Source: Actinomadura luzonensis
GTDB lineage: Bacteria > Actinomycetota > Actinomycetes > Streptosporangiales > Streptosporangiaceae
Assembly (NCBI RefSeq): GCF_022664455.2
Contig: NZ_JAKRKC020000001.1
Location: 4,035,001 to 4,099,000 of the forward strand
DNA: 64,000 nucleotides
Direction: 5' to 3'
A program made the position numbers and the translations under genes. The notes under the pieces were generated by a model. It saw only the letters and a list, made by a program, of their open reading frames with translations. It had not been told where the DNA came from and ran no database searches. This document shows positions 27,450 through 36,099 of this stretch, one piece after another (position 1 is the stretch's first letter; every line of letters starts with the position of its first letter).

Positions 27450-29201
27450 TTGGGACAGGACGACGACGGCGAGAGGACGGCGACATTGGGGCGCTCCGCA
27501 GGCACTCCGCTGAAGCCGGAAGACCCGCCGGCGATCGGTTCCTACGAGCTGATCAGCCGTCTCGGCTCCGGCGGCATGGGGGTCGTCTACCTGGCGAAGG
27601 CCGCCGACGGCTCACGGGTGGCGCTCAAGGCCATCCGGCGCGACTACACCGCCGACCCGGTCTACCGGGCGCGCTTCAACGAAGAGGTGTCCAACGCGCG
27701 CAAGGTGGCCTCGTTCTGCACGGCGCGGGTGCTCGACCACGGCGAGGACCGGGGCGTGCTCTACCTCGTCACCGAGTACATCGACGGCATCTCGCTCGAG
27801 GACCACCTCATCGAGCACGGCGCGCTGTCGCCGTCGGTGCTGCACGCCGCCGCCGTCGGCGTGGCGGCCGCGCTGACCGCGATCCACGCGGCGGGGCTCG
27901 TGCACCGCGACCTCAAGCCGGCCAACGTCATGCTGACGCTGGCCGGGCCGCGCGTGATCGACTTCGGGCTGGCGCGCTCGACGCACGTCAGCGCCCGGCA
28001 CACCAACGCCGGCATGGTCATGGGCACGCCCGGCTGGATCGCTCCCGAGCAGGTCTTCGAGGGGAGGACCAGCCCGGCGGGCGACGTGTTCGCGTGGGGG
28101 TCGCTGATCGCGTACGCGGGGCTCGGCGGGCATCCGTTCGGCGAGGGCGACGCCTACGTCATGGCGGCCCGGGCCCGTACCGCGCCGCCCGACCTGCGGG
28201 GGCTGCCCGCGCCGCTCGACCGGCTGGTGGCGGCGGCCATCCACCCCGACCCGGCGCGCCGGCCCACCGCGCGGCAGTTGCTGCTGGAGCTGGTGGAGGC
28301 CGCCGACGAGCCGGCCGCGCAGCTCGCGGCCACCAAGCACCTCACCAACGCGTGGAACGTCTCCGAGTTCGCGCCGCACGCCGTGCCTCCCGGTGAGCGC
28401 ACGGGCCCGCCGCCGCACGCCGTTCCCCCCGGTGAACGCACCGGCCCGCCGCCGCACGCCGTTCCCTCGAGTGAACGGACGGGCCCGCCGCCCGTGCCGC
28501 CCGCCGAGCGCACCGGGCCGACCCCCGGGATGCAGCCGCCGCCCGCCGAGCGGACGGGGCCGACGCCGGGCATGCAGCCGCCACCCGCCGAGCGCACCGG
28601 GCCGACGGGCTCGGCCGGGCGTGGAGCGTACGTGCCTCGCAGGGCGGGCACGGGCCGCAGGCGTCGCCGCGGCACCCGGGCCGGCAGGGCTCGCCCAGGC
28701 CCGGCGGGTCCCAGGTGCCGCCGCAGGGCCGGGTCGCCCATGCCCGGCGGGTCGCAGCAGGTGCCGCCGGGGTCGCAGGTGCCGCCGGGGTCCCAGGTGC
28801 CGCAGGCCGAGCGGTCGGGCCCGTGCCCGGCATGGTGCCGCCGCCTTCGCGCGCCTCGGGCCAGCTGCCCGGCGGGGGCGGGCAGCGCGGCCAGCGCCCG
28901 CCCGCGCGGGGCCGCGACGGCCGCCCGTCCCACCCCGAGCGCACCGGACACCCGGACCGCACCGGGCCGGTACCGCACGCCGACCACACGGGCCCAGCGC
29001 CCCATGCCGACCGCACGGGGCCGATGCCGCACCCCGACCGGACGGGGCCGGTGCCGGGCGGGATGGCAGGGCCGCACCAGACGGGGCAGATGCCGCTCCC
29101 CCACCCGCACCAGACCGGCCAGGGCCCGCTGCCGCACCACGCGACCACCGGCCAGGGCCCGCTGCCCCGCTACCGGCCGCCCCGGCCGCGCCGCGGCGTG
29201 A
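27450..29201 (+). CDS. Hanks-type serine/threonine protein kinase, 5' part of a frameshifted gene
   Basis: The kinase domain (residues about 31-290) is complete: glycine loop LGSGGMGVV (38-46), ATP lysine K60, HRDLKPANV with catalytic D154, DFG at 171-173, and the APEQ motif. A Pro-rich linker with ERTGP repeats follows. Reading on in this frame gives arginine-rich sequence after about 28620, a correct-looking patch at 28735-28820, then nonsense to the stop at 29201. The real continuation is the frame annotated at 28715-29659. The start is TTG at 27450, nine bases after GGAGGAA; no ATG or GTG lies before the glycine loop. Confidence 0.8.
   Translation: MGQDDDGERTATLGRSAGTPLKPEDPPAIGSYELISRLGSGGMGVVYLAKAADGSRVALKAIRRDYTADPVYRARFNEEVSNARKVASFCTARVLDHGEDRGVLYLVTEYIDGISLEDHLIEHGALSPSVLHAAAVGVAAALTAIHAAGLVHRDLKPANVMLTLAGPRVIDFGLARSTHVSARHTNAGMVMGTPGWIAPEQVFEGRTSPAGDVFAWGSLIAYAGLGGHPFGEGDAYVMAARARTAPPDLRGLPAPLDRLVAAAIHPDPARRPTARQLLLELVEAADEPAAQLAATKHLTNAWNVSEFAPHAVPPGERTGPPPHAVPPGERTGPPPHAVPSSERTGPPPVPPAERTGPTPGMQPPPAERTGPTPGMQPPPAERTGPTGSAGRGAYVPRRAGTGRRRRRGTRAGRARPGPAGPRCRRRAGSPMPGGSQQVPPGSQVPPGSQVPQAERSGPCPAWCRRLRAPRASCPAGAGSAASARPRGAATAARPTPSAPDTRTAPGRYRTPTTRAQRPMPTARGRCRTPTGRGRCRAGWQGRTRRGRCRSPTRTRPARARCRTTRPPARARCPATGRPGRAAA
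28377..28500 (+). repeat. Tandem 39-base repeat in the kinase linker
   Basis: About three copies of a 39-base unit encode Pro-His-Ala-Val-Pro-Pro-Gly-Glu-Arg-Thr-Gly-Pro-Pro with minor changes. Further degenerate ERTGP/DRTGP units continue to about 29150, first in this frame and then in the frame of the downstream fragment. This repetitive, very GC-rich stretch is where the reading frame is disturbed. Confidence 0.75.
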
Positions 29202-29659
29202 CGACCGGCTGCCTGACCGCGCTGGTGGTGGTGGCCGTCCTGCTGGTGCTGCTGCTGGCCGCCCTGGCCTGGCTGTTCCGCGGCCCGGCGGCCGGCGCGG
29301 AGGGCGGCCCGGTCCAGGACGGCAGGCTGCGGTTCGCGGTGACCAGCACCAAGTGCCCCAAGCCGGCCAAGGCGGCCGCGAAGCGTACCTGCCGCGTCGG
29401 CGTCCAGGTGGACAACGTCGGCCCCGAGGCCCGGGTCCTGTACCCGGGCCAGCAGAAGCTCGTCGGCGAGGACGACGACGTGCACGGCGGGGTCAGGCTG
29501 CTCGACGCCGACGGCAAGGAGATCACCCCGATCCGCATCGAGGCGGGCGGCGAGTTCACCGGGACGCTGGTGTTCGACCTGCCGCGCGACATCCAGCCCG
29601 TCGGCCTGGAGGTGCACGACTCGGGCCTGAGCACCGGCGCCCGCATCACCTTCGCCTGA
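28715..29659 (+). CDS. Kinase 3' part: linker, membrane helix and DUF4352-like sensor domain
   Basis: From about 28820 this frame continues the kinase linker with the same DRTGP repeats, then has one membrane helix (VTTGCLTALVVVAVLLVLLLAALAWLF) and an extracellular domain of about 120 residues. That domain (RLRFAVTSTKCPKPAKAA, CRVGVQVDNVG, FTGTLVFDLP) looks like DUF4352, a small beta-sandwich. A membrane-spanning receptor kinase with an external domain is the normal plan for this family. No independent promoter or ribosome site is visible, so this is one gene with the kinase, split by net loss of one base. Confidence 0.7.
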   Translation: MPPQGRVAHARRVAAGAAGVAGAAGVPGAAGRAVGPVPGMVPPPSRASGQLPGGGGQRGQRPPARGRDGRPSHPERTGHPDRTGPVPHADHTGPAPHADRTGPMPHPDRTGPVPGGMAGPHQTGQMPLPHPHQTGQGPLPHHATTGQGPLPRYRPPRPRRGVTTGCLTALVVVAVLLVLLLAALAWLFRGPAAGAEGGPVQDGRLRFAVTSTKCPKPAKAAAKRTCRVGVQVDNVGPEARVLYPGQQKLVGEDDDVHGGVRLLDADGKEITPIRIEAGGEFTGTLVFDLPRDIQPVGLEVHDSGLSTGARITFA

Positions 29660-29681
29660 CCGGCCGGGCCGGAAAGGGTCG

Positions 29682-30587
29682 TCAGAAGCCCTCGGACGGG
29701 GAGACGCGGCCGGCGAGCGGGGCGCCCGCGGCGAAGCGGCGCACGTTGTCCTCGACCCGTTCGGCCAGCCCCCGCCAGTACGCGGCCCGCGGGTTCGCCG
29801 AGTGCGGCGTGATGAGGACGTTGTCGAGGCTCCACAGCGGGTGCCCGGCGGGCAGCGGCTCGGGGTCGGTGACGTCGAGGGCGGCCCCGCCGATACGCCG
29901 TTCGCGCAGCGCGGCCACCAGGTCGCCGGTGCGGACCAGGCCGCCTCTGGCGACGTTCACCAGCCACGCGTCGGAGCGCATGAGCGCGAACTCGGGCGTC
30001 CCGAACAGCCCGCGCGTGCGGGGCGTGAGGGGCGCGGCGACCACCACGTACGCGGCGTCGGGCAGCGCCTCGCGGAAGCGGTCCCTGGGCAGGATCAGGG
30101 CCGCGCCGGGAGCGTCGCCGCGGTCGGTGACGGCGGTCACCCGGCAGCCGAACGGCTCCAGCAGCCGCATGAGCGCCCGCCCGATGCCGCCGTACCCGAC
30201 GACGGCGACGGTGGAGCCGGCGAACACCTGCGAGTCGTCCGGCCCCCAGCTCGTCGCCCTGGCGTGGCGGTGCAGCCGGCGGGCGGCGGCCAGCATGAGC
30301 ATGAGGGCGTGCTCGGCCACCTGGGGGCCGTACGAGCCGGTGGCGGCGGTGAAGACGGGGTCGTCGGTGATGACGCCGGCGGCGGCCATGCGCTCGACCC
30401 CGGCGTTCGGGAGCTGCACCCACCGGACGCGGTCGCTGATCATGCCGCGCAGCTCGTCGGGGTCGCCGCTGCCGTAGTAGACGACGGCCTCGGCCTCCTC
30501 CAGCGGCACCACCCGCCCGCCGCCGCGGCGGACCGCCTCGACGAGGGCGGGCACGGGCTCGGGCCCGACGTGAACGGCGACGGTCAT
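29682..30587 (-). CDS. D-isomer specific 2-hydroxyacid dehydrogenase
   Basis: This NAD(P)-dependent oxidoreductase has 301 residues. The nucleotide-binding motif GYGGIGRALMRLL is near residue 130. Catalytic Arg (NVARGGLV), Glu in the conserved ALDVTDPEPLP region, and His in ITPHSA are in place. Substrate specificity is not visible. Its ATG overlaps the stop of the GntR gene (ATGA), and it is the last gene of the kdgK-eda-gntR operon, so a role in 2-keto or 2-hydroxy sugar acid metabolism is inferred. Confidence 0.88.
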   Translation of the reverse strand: MTVAVHVGPEPVPALVEAVRRGGGRVVPLEEAEAVVYYGSGDPDELRGMISDRVRWVQLPNAGVERMAAAGVITDDPVFTAATGSYGPQVAEHALMLMLAAARRLHRHARATSWGPDDSQVFAGSTVAVVGYGGIGRALMRLLEPFGCRVTAVTDRGDAPGAALILPRDRFREALPDAAYVVVAAPLTPRTRGLFGTPEFALMRSDAWLVNVARGGLVRTGDLVAALRERRIGGAALDVTDPEPLPAGHPLWSLDNVLITPHSANPRAAYWRGLAERVEDNVRRFAAGAPLAGRVSPSEGF

Positions 30588-31330
30588 GGGGAGACCTCCT
30601 GGTCGTACGCTGCGGGGCGGAGCGCGCAGGGCCCGCCCTCCAGAATCTGCTGCACTTCTTCCCCGGCCGCCCGCACGATCGACTCGATCGCCCGCGCCGC
30701 CTCGTCCGCGCGCCCGGCGGCGACGGCCTCGGCCGCGTCGAGGTGCCGCAGGACCGCGGCCGTGGCGAGCGGGTCGGGCAGCAGCCGCAGCTCCCGCCGG
30801 GAGGTCAGCAGCTCCTCGGTCACGGCGGCGAGCTGGGCGAACATGCCGTTGCCCGAGGCCGCGAGCAGCACCCGGTGGAAGGCGGCGTCGGCGGCGACGA
30901 AGCCCTCCCGGTCGCCCGCCCGCGCCGCCCCGGTCAGGGCCCGCGCGGCGGCGACCAGCTCCCGCCGGTGCTCCTCTCCGGCGCGGGCGGCGGCCAGCGC
31001 GGCGGCGGCGGGCTCGACGGCGGCCCGCAGCTCGGCCAGCTCGCGGAGCTGGTCGCCGGCGCCGGGCGAGGCGAGCCGCCAGCGGATGACCTGCGGGTCG
31101 TAGCGGTTCCAGGCGTCCGCCGGGCGGACGGTGACGCCGACCCGGGGCCGGCTGGTGACCAGCCGTTTGGACTCCAGCACGCGCACGGCCTCGCGGGCGA
31201 CCGTGCGCGAGACGCCGTACCGCTCCTGGACGTCCTCCAGCCGCAGGACCTGGCCCGCGCGCAGCTCGCCGGCGGCGAGCGCGCGGCCGAGGTGGTCGAC
31301 CACCTGCCCGTGCAGCCCCTGGAGTGCCAT
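30584..31330 (-). CDS. GntR family regulator, FadR subfamily
   Basis: The protein has 248 residues. The winged helix is at about 5-75 (LRLEDVQERYGVSRTVAREAVRVLESKRLV) and the all-helical FCD domain follows, with metal-ligand type residues in DAAFHRVLLAASGN. FadR-type GntR proteins next to KDG genes usually repress uronate or gluconate catabolism. It is inside the operon, between the aldolase and the dehydrogenase genes. ATG at 31330 begins the conserved sequence; the longer frame upstream is arginine-rich and overlaps the aldolase gene. Confidence 0.87.
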   Translation of the reverse strand: MALQGLHGQVVDHLGRALAAGELRAGQVLRLEDVQERYGVSRTVAREAVRVLESKRLVTSRPRVGVTVRPADAWNRYDPQVIRWRLASPGAGDQLRELAELRAAVEPAAAALAAARAGEEHRRELVAAARALTGAARAGDREGFVAADAAFHRVLLAASGNGMFAQLAAVTEELLTSRRELRLLPDPLATAAVLRHLDAAEAVAAGRADEAARAIESIVRAAGEEVQQILEGGPCALRPAAYDQEVSP

Positions 31331-31341
31331 CGGCGGGGCGC

Positions 31342-31962
31342 TCAGCGCGCCTCGGCGAGCCGGGCGAGCAGCGCGGTGACGCGCGCCCCGGCCGCCTCGG
31401 CCCCGCCGGAGGTCAGCGCCGAGCCCATGCCGCAGGCGACGGCCCCGGCGGCGATCCACTCGGCGGCGTTGTCGAGGGTGACGCCGCCGGTGGGGATGGC
31501 GGGCACCTGCGGCAGCGCGGCCCGCAGGTCACGCAGCCAGGACGGCGCCAGGCCGGAGGCGGGGAAGATCTTCACCGCGTCCGCGCCCTCCTCCAGCGCC
31601 CGCACGATCTCGGTCGGCGTGGCGACGCCGGGGAAGACGGGCACGCCGTAGCGGTGGCCGGCTCGGATCACCTCGGGGTGCAGGCTGGGCGAGACGAGGA
31701 AGCGGGCGCCGGCCTCGACGGCGGCGCGGGCGGCGGCGGCGTCCAGCACGGTGCCGGCCCCGACCAGGGCTCCGGGCCGCCGCTCGGTGAGCCGGGCGAC
31801 GGCGGTGAGCGCGCGCGGCGTGGTGAGCGCCACCTCGACGGCCCGCAGCCCGGCGTCGAGCACGGCCTCGGCCGCGGTCAGCGCCTCCTCGGGGCCGGCG
31901 CTCCTGACGATGCCGAACACCCGCTGCTCGGTGACGGCCCGGACGATCTCCCAGCGGTACAT
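31342..31962 (-). CDS. eda: KDPG/KHG aldolase, copy 2
   Basis: The protein has 206 residues, with Schiff-base lysine K131 in AVKIFPAS, E43 in AVEVALTTP and the phosphate loop PTGGV. It should cleave the KDPG made by the neighbouring KDG kinase, and may also act on 4-hydroxy-2-oxoglutarate. It differs clearly in sequence from the aldolase at 18811, so the two are paralogues for separate pathways rather than a recent duplication. The ATG at 31962 follows GAAAGGCGACC. Confidence 0.92.
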   Translation of the reverse strand: MYRWEIVRAVTEQRVFGIVRSAGPEEALTAAEAVLDAGLRAVEVALTTPRALTAVARLTERRPGALVGAGTVLDAAAARAAVEAGARFLVSPSLHPEVIRAGHRYGVPVFPGVATPTEIVRALEEGADAVKIFPASGLAPSWLRDLRAALPQVPAIPTGGVTLDNAAEWIAAGAVACGMGSALTSGGAEAAGARVTALLARLAEAR

Positions 31963-31996
31963 GGTCGCCTTTCTTCAGGTGAGGTGGGGCGGCTGC

Positions 31997-32911
31997 TCAG
32001 CGGTGGACGGTCTCGCCGGCCGAGGTGAACGCGGCCAGCGCCCGCTCCAGCCCCGCCCGGTCCGGCAGCCCTGAGGTGTCGTCGGCGCACTGCACGACCA
32101 GCGCCGCGACGGCCGCCGCCTCGCGCAGGCACACCTCGTACGGCTCCCCGCGCAGCAGCCCGGACAGGAACCCGGCCGCGAACGCGTCCCCCGCCCCCAC
32201 CGGGTCGGTGACGGGCACCGGGAACGCCTCCTGCCGCAGCCCGGCGCAGCTCGCCGACTTGTCGCGGTGCTTGACCACGGCCAGCCCGGGCAGCCCGGCG
32301 GGGTCGACGCCCAGCAGCTCCAGCTCGTCCTCGCCGGCGAACACCACGCCGGCGCGGGCCAGGAGCGGCGCGACGCGCTCGCGCCACCGCCCGGGCGGGC
32401 CGAGCTTGAGCCGCACGTTGGGGTCGAACGAGATCGTCGCGCCCGCCTGCTCGGCCAGGTCGAACAGGCGCAGCGTGGCCTGGTGCGCCGAGCCGGACAA
32501 CATCGGCGTGATGCCGGTGACGTGCACGATCCGGGCGCCGCGTAGCATCTCGGGCGTCAGCTCGCCGGGGGCCAGGCGGGAGGCGGCCGAGCCGGCGCGG
32601 TAGTACTGGACGTCGATGGCGCGGGCCGGGTGGCTGTCGCGCAGCAGCAGCCCGGTGGGGGCGTCGGGGTCGACGACGGCGTGCCGGGTGTCGATGCCCT
32701 CGGCGCGGAGCATGGCGAGCACGGCCTTGCCGGCCGGGTCCGCGCCGAGCCGGCCGAGCCAGCGGGCCTCGTGGCCGAGGCGGGCCAGCCCGGCGGCGAC
32801 GTTGGACTCCGCGCCGGCGATCGAGCGGCGGAAGGCGGTGGCGCGTTCCAGGGGGACGCCCGGCTCGGCGAGCATCAGCAGCATGGCTTCGCCGCAGACC
32901 ACGACGCTCAC
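31997..32911 (-). CDS. kdgK: PfkB family sugar kinase, probable 2-keto-3-deoxygluconate kinase
   Basis: The protein has 304 residues. The N-terminal GEAMLLML and the glycine-rich substrate motif GAESNVAAGLARLG are typical of KDG kinases. The PfkB signature and catalytic base are in DPVGAGDAFAAGFL. Together with the KDPG aldolase next to it, it converts KDG to KDPG and on to pyruvate. GTG at 32911 follows an excellent AGGAGG site. It is the first gene of the operon, with a perfect palindrome just upstream. Confidence 0.9.
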   Translation of the reverse strand: MSVVVCGEAMLLMLAEPGVPLERATAFRRSIAGAESNVAAGLARLGHEARWLGRLGADPAGKAVLAMLRAEGIDTRHAVVDPDAPTGLLLRDSHPARAIDVQYYRAGSAASRLAPGELTPEMLRGARIVHVTGITPMLSGSAHQATLRLFDLAEQAGATISFDPNVRLKLGPPGRWRERVAPLLARAGVVFAGEDELELLGVDPAGLPGLAVVKHRDKSASCAGLRQEAFPVPVTDPVGAGDAFAAGFLSGLLRGEPYEVCLREAAAVAALVVQCADDTSGLPDRAGLERALAAFTSAGETVHR

Positions 32912-32933
32912 AGCTCGACCTCCTGAGGTATGC

Positions 32934-32948
32934 GGCGCATCATGCGCC
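32934..32948. promoter_or_regulatory. Perfect palindrome upstream of kdgK, candidate GntR operator
   Basis: GGCGCAT (32934-32940) and ATGCGCC (32942-32948) are exact complements around C32941. The site is 23 bases before the kdgK start in the region shared with the divergent MFS gene. The GntR protein encoded in the operon is the obvious binder. Confidence 0.55.
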
Positions 32949-33061
32949 CCAATCGTAGTATCACATCATCTTTAGCTAGTTGGGCGGGGGTGTCATCCGG
33001 GCTCCTGTCTCACCCGTCTACCCTGAGCACCTTCGAGCCGGGAAAGACAGGGCAACACCGC

Positions 33062-34261
33062 GTGAGGCGTCCATTCATCACTCTGCTGGCCGCCAACGCG
33101 CTCTCCGTCACCGGCACCATGCTCTGCGTGCTGGCCGTGCCGTGGTTCGTGCTGGAGACGACGGGCAGCGCCGGGCTCACGGGGCTGGCGGCGTTCGCGA
33201 CCACGCTGCCCGTCGTCGTCTCGGCGGCCTTCGGCGGGACGCTGGTGGACCGGCTCGGGTTCCGGCGCTCCAGCGTGGCGTCCGACCTGATCAGCGGCGT
33301 CGTGGTGCTGGCGGTGCCGCTGCTGGCGCAGCGCGAGGGGCTGTCGTACCCGGCGCTGCTGGGGCTGCTGTTCCTGCGCTGGCTGGCGGCGACGCCGGGC
33401 GAGACCGCGCGCAAGGCGATGCTGCCGGAGCTGGCGGCGCTCGGCGGGGTGCGGATCGAGCGGGCGGCGGCGGCCTACGACGGGATCTACCGGGGGGCCG
33501 CGATGGTGGGCGCGCCGCTGGCCGGGGTGCTGATCGCCTGGCTCGGCACGGGCGCGCTGCTCGTCGTGGACGGGCTCACGTTCCTGCTGTCGGCGTTCCT
33601 GGTGGCGGGGCTGCCGTCGACCACGGGGGCGGCGCGGGGCGGGCGGGACGGGTACCTGCGCGGGCTGCGGGCCGGGCTCGCGTTCCTGTGGCGCGACCGG
33701 CTCCAGCTCAGCGCCACGGCGATGATCGTGGTGGTCAACATGCTGGACACCGGCGTCACGCAGGTGCTGCTGGCCCTGTACGCCCGCGACGTGGCGGCCG
33801 GTCCGCGCGCGTTCGGCCTGCTGGCCGGGGCGGTGGCCGCGGGCGCGCTGGCCGGGACGGTGGCCTACGCCGCCGCCGGCGACCGGCTGCCGCGCCGGCT
33901 AACCTACGGGGTGGCGTTCCTGCTCGCCGGGGTGCCCCGGGTGCTGGTGCTGGCCCTCGGCGCGCCGCTGCCGGTGGCCGTCGCGGTCGCGCTGGCCTCG
34001 GGTTTCGCCGCGGGCGCCATCAACCCGATCCTCTGCGTGCTCCAGTACGACCGCATCCCGCCCCCGCTGCGGGCCCGGGTGATCGGCGCGATGAGCGCCG
34101 CCTCGTACGCGGCCATGCCGGTGGGCGGGCTGCTGGCCGGCTCGCTGACCGAACTGGCCGGGCTGGGCGCCGCGCTCGCCGCGTTCACCTGCGTGTACTT
34201 CCTGGTCTCGCTGCCGCCGTTCGTCGGCCGGGTGTGGCGGGAGCTCGACCGGCGCGGGTGA
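33062..34261 (+). CDS. Major facilitator superfamily transporter
   Basis: The protein has 399 residues and about twelve membrane segments, with the MFS loop between helices 2 and 3 seen as GGTLVDRLGFRRS. Overall style is that of the MefA/enterobactin-exporter-like drug and metabolite exporters. The substrate is unknown. GTG at 33062 is chosen because the first membrane segment (PFITLLAANALSVTGTML) starts right after it; the in-frame extension to 32930 looks non-coding. It is divergent from kdgK and shares its promoter region, but a role in sugar acid transport is only possible, not shown. Confidence 0.82.
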   Translation: MRRPFITLLAANALSVTGTMLCVLAVPWFVLETTGSAGLTGLAAFATTLPVVVSAAFGGTLVDRLGFRRSSVASDLISGVVVLAVPLLAQREGLSYPALLGLLFLRWLAATPGETARKAMLPELAALGGVRIERAAAAYDGIYRGAAMVGAPLAGVLIAWLGTGALLVVDGLTFLLSAFLVAGLPSTTGAARGGRDGYLRGLRAGLAFLWRDRLQLSATAMIVVVNMLDTGVTQVLLALYARDVAAGPRAFGLLAGAVAAGALAGTVAYAAAGDRLPRRLTYGVAFLLAGVPRVLVLALGAPLPVAVAVALASGFAAGAINPILCVLQYDRIPPPLRARVIGAMSAASYAAMPVGGLLAGSLTELAGLGAALAAFTCVYFLVSLPPFVGRVWRELDRRG

Positions 34262-34323
34262 GCGCGGGCATTCCTGACCCGGCGATCTGTACGGATCGTC
34301 ATGGCGTACGTAAGATCACGATC

Positions 34324-35118
34324 ATGCGCCTGACCCGATCGATCCAGGTGTTGTCCGTTCTATGTCCCGTGGCCGTCGTCCTCACGGCCCCGGCCGCGTC
34401 CGCCCCCGCCGGCGCGGCCACCGCCGTCGTCGTCCTCGACTGGAACATCCAGGGCGACAGCGCCGACATGAAGGCCGTCGCCGAGGTCGTCCGGGCCAGC
34501 GGCGCCAACGTCGTCACACTCCAGGAGATCCACCGCCGCCCCGACGCCGACCAGGTCAAGGAGCTGGCCGACGAGCTCGGCTGGGACCTCACCGCCAACG
34601 CCCACTTCGGCGCGGGCGACAACCCGGGCCCCTGCGACGACCCCCAGCCGGGCAAGGCGGGCAACGCGATCCTGTCGTCGTTCCGGATCGCCGAGCGGGT
34701 GACGATCCCGCTCACCGACTTCGCGACCTGCCCGGTCAACCGCTCGATGGCCGGCGTCAAGCTCGACCTGGGCGGCGGCGCGTCGATCACCGTGTTCACC
34801 ACGCACCTGTCGCCGGGACTGTCGGCGACCTCGCTGGCCCGCCGCGAGGCCCAGGCGGACAAGGTGCGCGCCTACTTCGGCTCCCGCACCGGCCTGGTGC
34901 TCACCGGCGACTTCAACGCCCCTCCCACGGACGCGCTGTCGAAGAAGTTCGTCAGCGCGGGGTGGACGGACACGGGCGCCAGGTACGCCAACAAGCCGAC
35001 CCACGGCAACGCCCGCATCGACTACGTCTACACCCGGGGCATCACCACGACCAGCGGCTCCGTCCTGTCCAGCACGCTGTCCGACCACCTGCCGGTGGTC
35101 ATGCGGATGGTCCGCTGA
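34324..35118 (+). CDS. Secreted endonuclease/exonuclease/phosphatase family protein
   Basis: The protein has 264 residues. Residues 1-32 form a signal peptide (VLSVLCPVAVVLTAPAASAPAGA). The EEP fold follows, with metal and catalytic residues in VVVLDWNIQGD, TLQEI, TTHLSPG, LTGDFNAPP and the final SDHLPVV. Substrates in this superfamily range from DNA to phospholipids and sphingomyelin, so specificity is open. Four cysteines suggest disulfides. The last 20 bases overlap the convergent AraC gene. Confidence 0.88.
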   Translation: MRLTRSIQVLSVLCPVAVVLTAPAASAPAGAATAVVVLDWNIQGDSADMKAVAEVVRASGANVVTLQEIHRRPDADQVKELADELGWDLTANAHFGAGDNPGPCDDPQPGKAGNAILSSFRIAERVTIPLTDFATCPVNRSMAGVKLDLGGGASITVFTTHLSPGLSATSLARREAQADKVRAYFGSRTGLVLTGDFNAPPTDALSKKFVSAGWTDTGARYANKPTHGNARIDYVYTRGITTTSGSVLSSTLSDHLPVVMRMVR

Positions 35119-35998
35119 CCGCGTCGCCCGGCGGCCGGCTGCGCCGCCGGTACTCGGTGGGCGTCAGCCCGGCCAGCGCGCGGAAGCGGCGGGCGAAGTA
35201 CGTCGGGTCGTCCCAGCCGACGGCCGCGCCGACCCTGGCCACCGGCAGCGACGAGTGCGCCAGCAGCGTGGCGGCGCGCTCGGCCCGCAGCCGGGCCAGG
35301 AAGCCCAGCGGCGTCACCCCCGCGTGCCGCCGGAACAGCCGCCCGAGGTAGGCGGGGTCCAGGCTGACCGCCCTGGCCAGGTCGTCGAGCCGCCACGGGT
35401 GCGCGGGCGCGGCCTCCATCCTGGCGATGGCGGCGGCGACCGCGGGGTGCACGGCGGCGGCCGGGGGCTCGGGCCCGTCCGCGCGGCCGTCGGCGAGCAC
35501 GCCGAGCACGGTGACCAGCCGGCCCAGCACCCGGCCCGGGCGCGGCGGGTCGGCGGCGAGGTCCCGTTCGAGCAGGGCGATCTCCTCGACGGCCGCCTCG
35601 GCGGCGGCCGGCTCGACGGCGGTGACGGCCACGCCGTGGGTACCGGACGCCACGGGGTCGGTCCACACCAGGCGGCGGAGCATCGGGACGCCGTGCAGCG
35701 CCGCCAGCTCGCCCCGCAGCGCTGGGGCCGACAGGCAGCAGTTGGCGACGGTGAGCCCGGCGCAGTCCCGGAAGGCGTGCCAGGCCCCGGGGCGCAGCAC
35801 GATCACCTCGCCGCGCCGCAGCGGGCGCTCGCCCTGGCTGGTCACGTGCCGGGCCCGGCCGGCGGCGATCACCGCGATCTCCAGGAAGTCGTGCGCGTGC
35901 GGCTCGACGTCGGGGCCGTGACCGGGGCCGAGATGGTGGACGCGGGCCAGGACCGGCCGCTCGGCGAACAGCGCGTGCTCGTGCAGCGTGGCGGGCAT
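35099..35998 (-). CDS. AraC family transcriptional regulator with cupin sensor domain
   Basis: The protein has 299 residues. The N-terminal cupin half includes HAHDFLEIAVIAAGRARH (about residues 34-51). The C-terminal double helix-turn-helix (from about residue 190) has WRLDDLARAVSLDPAYLGRLFRRHAGVTP and VGWDDPTYFARRFRALAGLTPTEYR, the AraC signature. It is divergent from the dioxygenase gene at 36100 with 101 bases between, and probably activates it. Confidence 0.9.
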   Translation of the reverse strand: MPATLHEHALFAERPVLARVHHLGPGHGPDVEPHAHDFLEIAVIAAGRARHVTSQGERPLRRGEVIVLRPGAWHAFRDCAGLTVANCCLSAPALRGELAALHGVPMLRRLVWTDPVASGTHGVAVTAVEPAAAEAAVEEIALLERDLAADPPRPGRVLGRLVTVLGVLADGRADGPEPPAAAVHPAVAAAIARMEAAPAHPWRLDDLARAVSLDPAYLGRLFRRHAGVTPLGFLARLRAERAATLLAHSSLPVARVGAAVGWDDPTYFARRFRALAGLTPTEYRRRSRPPGDAVSGPSA

Positions 35999-36099
35999 GT
36001 CGGGATCGTACGAGCACCCGCCGGGATCGGCCTAGCCCCGGGCGGCGTGCCACGGCGAGGCTGGGAGGCATCGAAGGCACGAACCTCAGGAGGTCGGAG

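Noticed and set aside
28377..29150. The regular repeats in the kinase linker as a CRISPR array or DNA-binding site array.
   Set aside because: Units are contiguous, have no unique spacers and encode a proline-rich linker.
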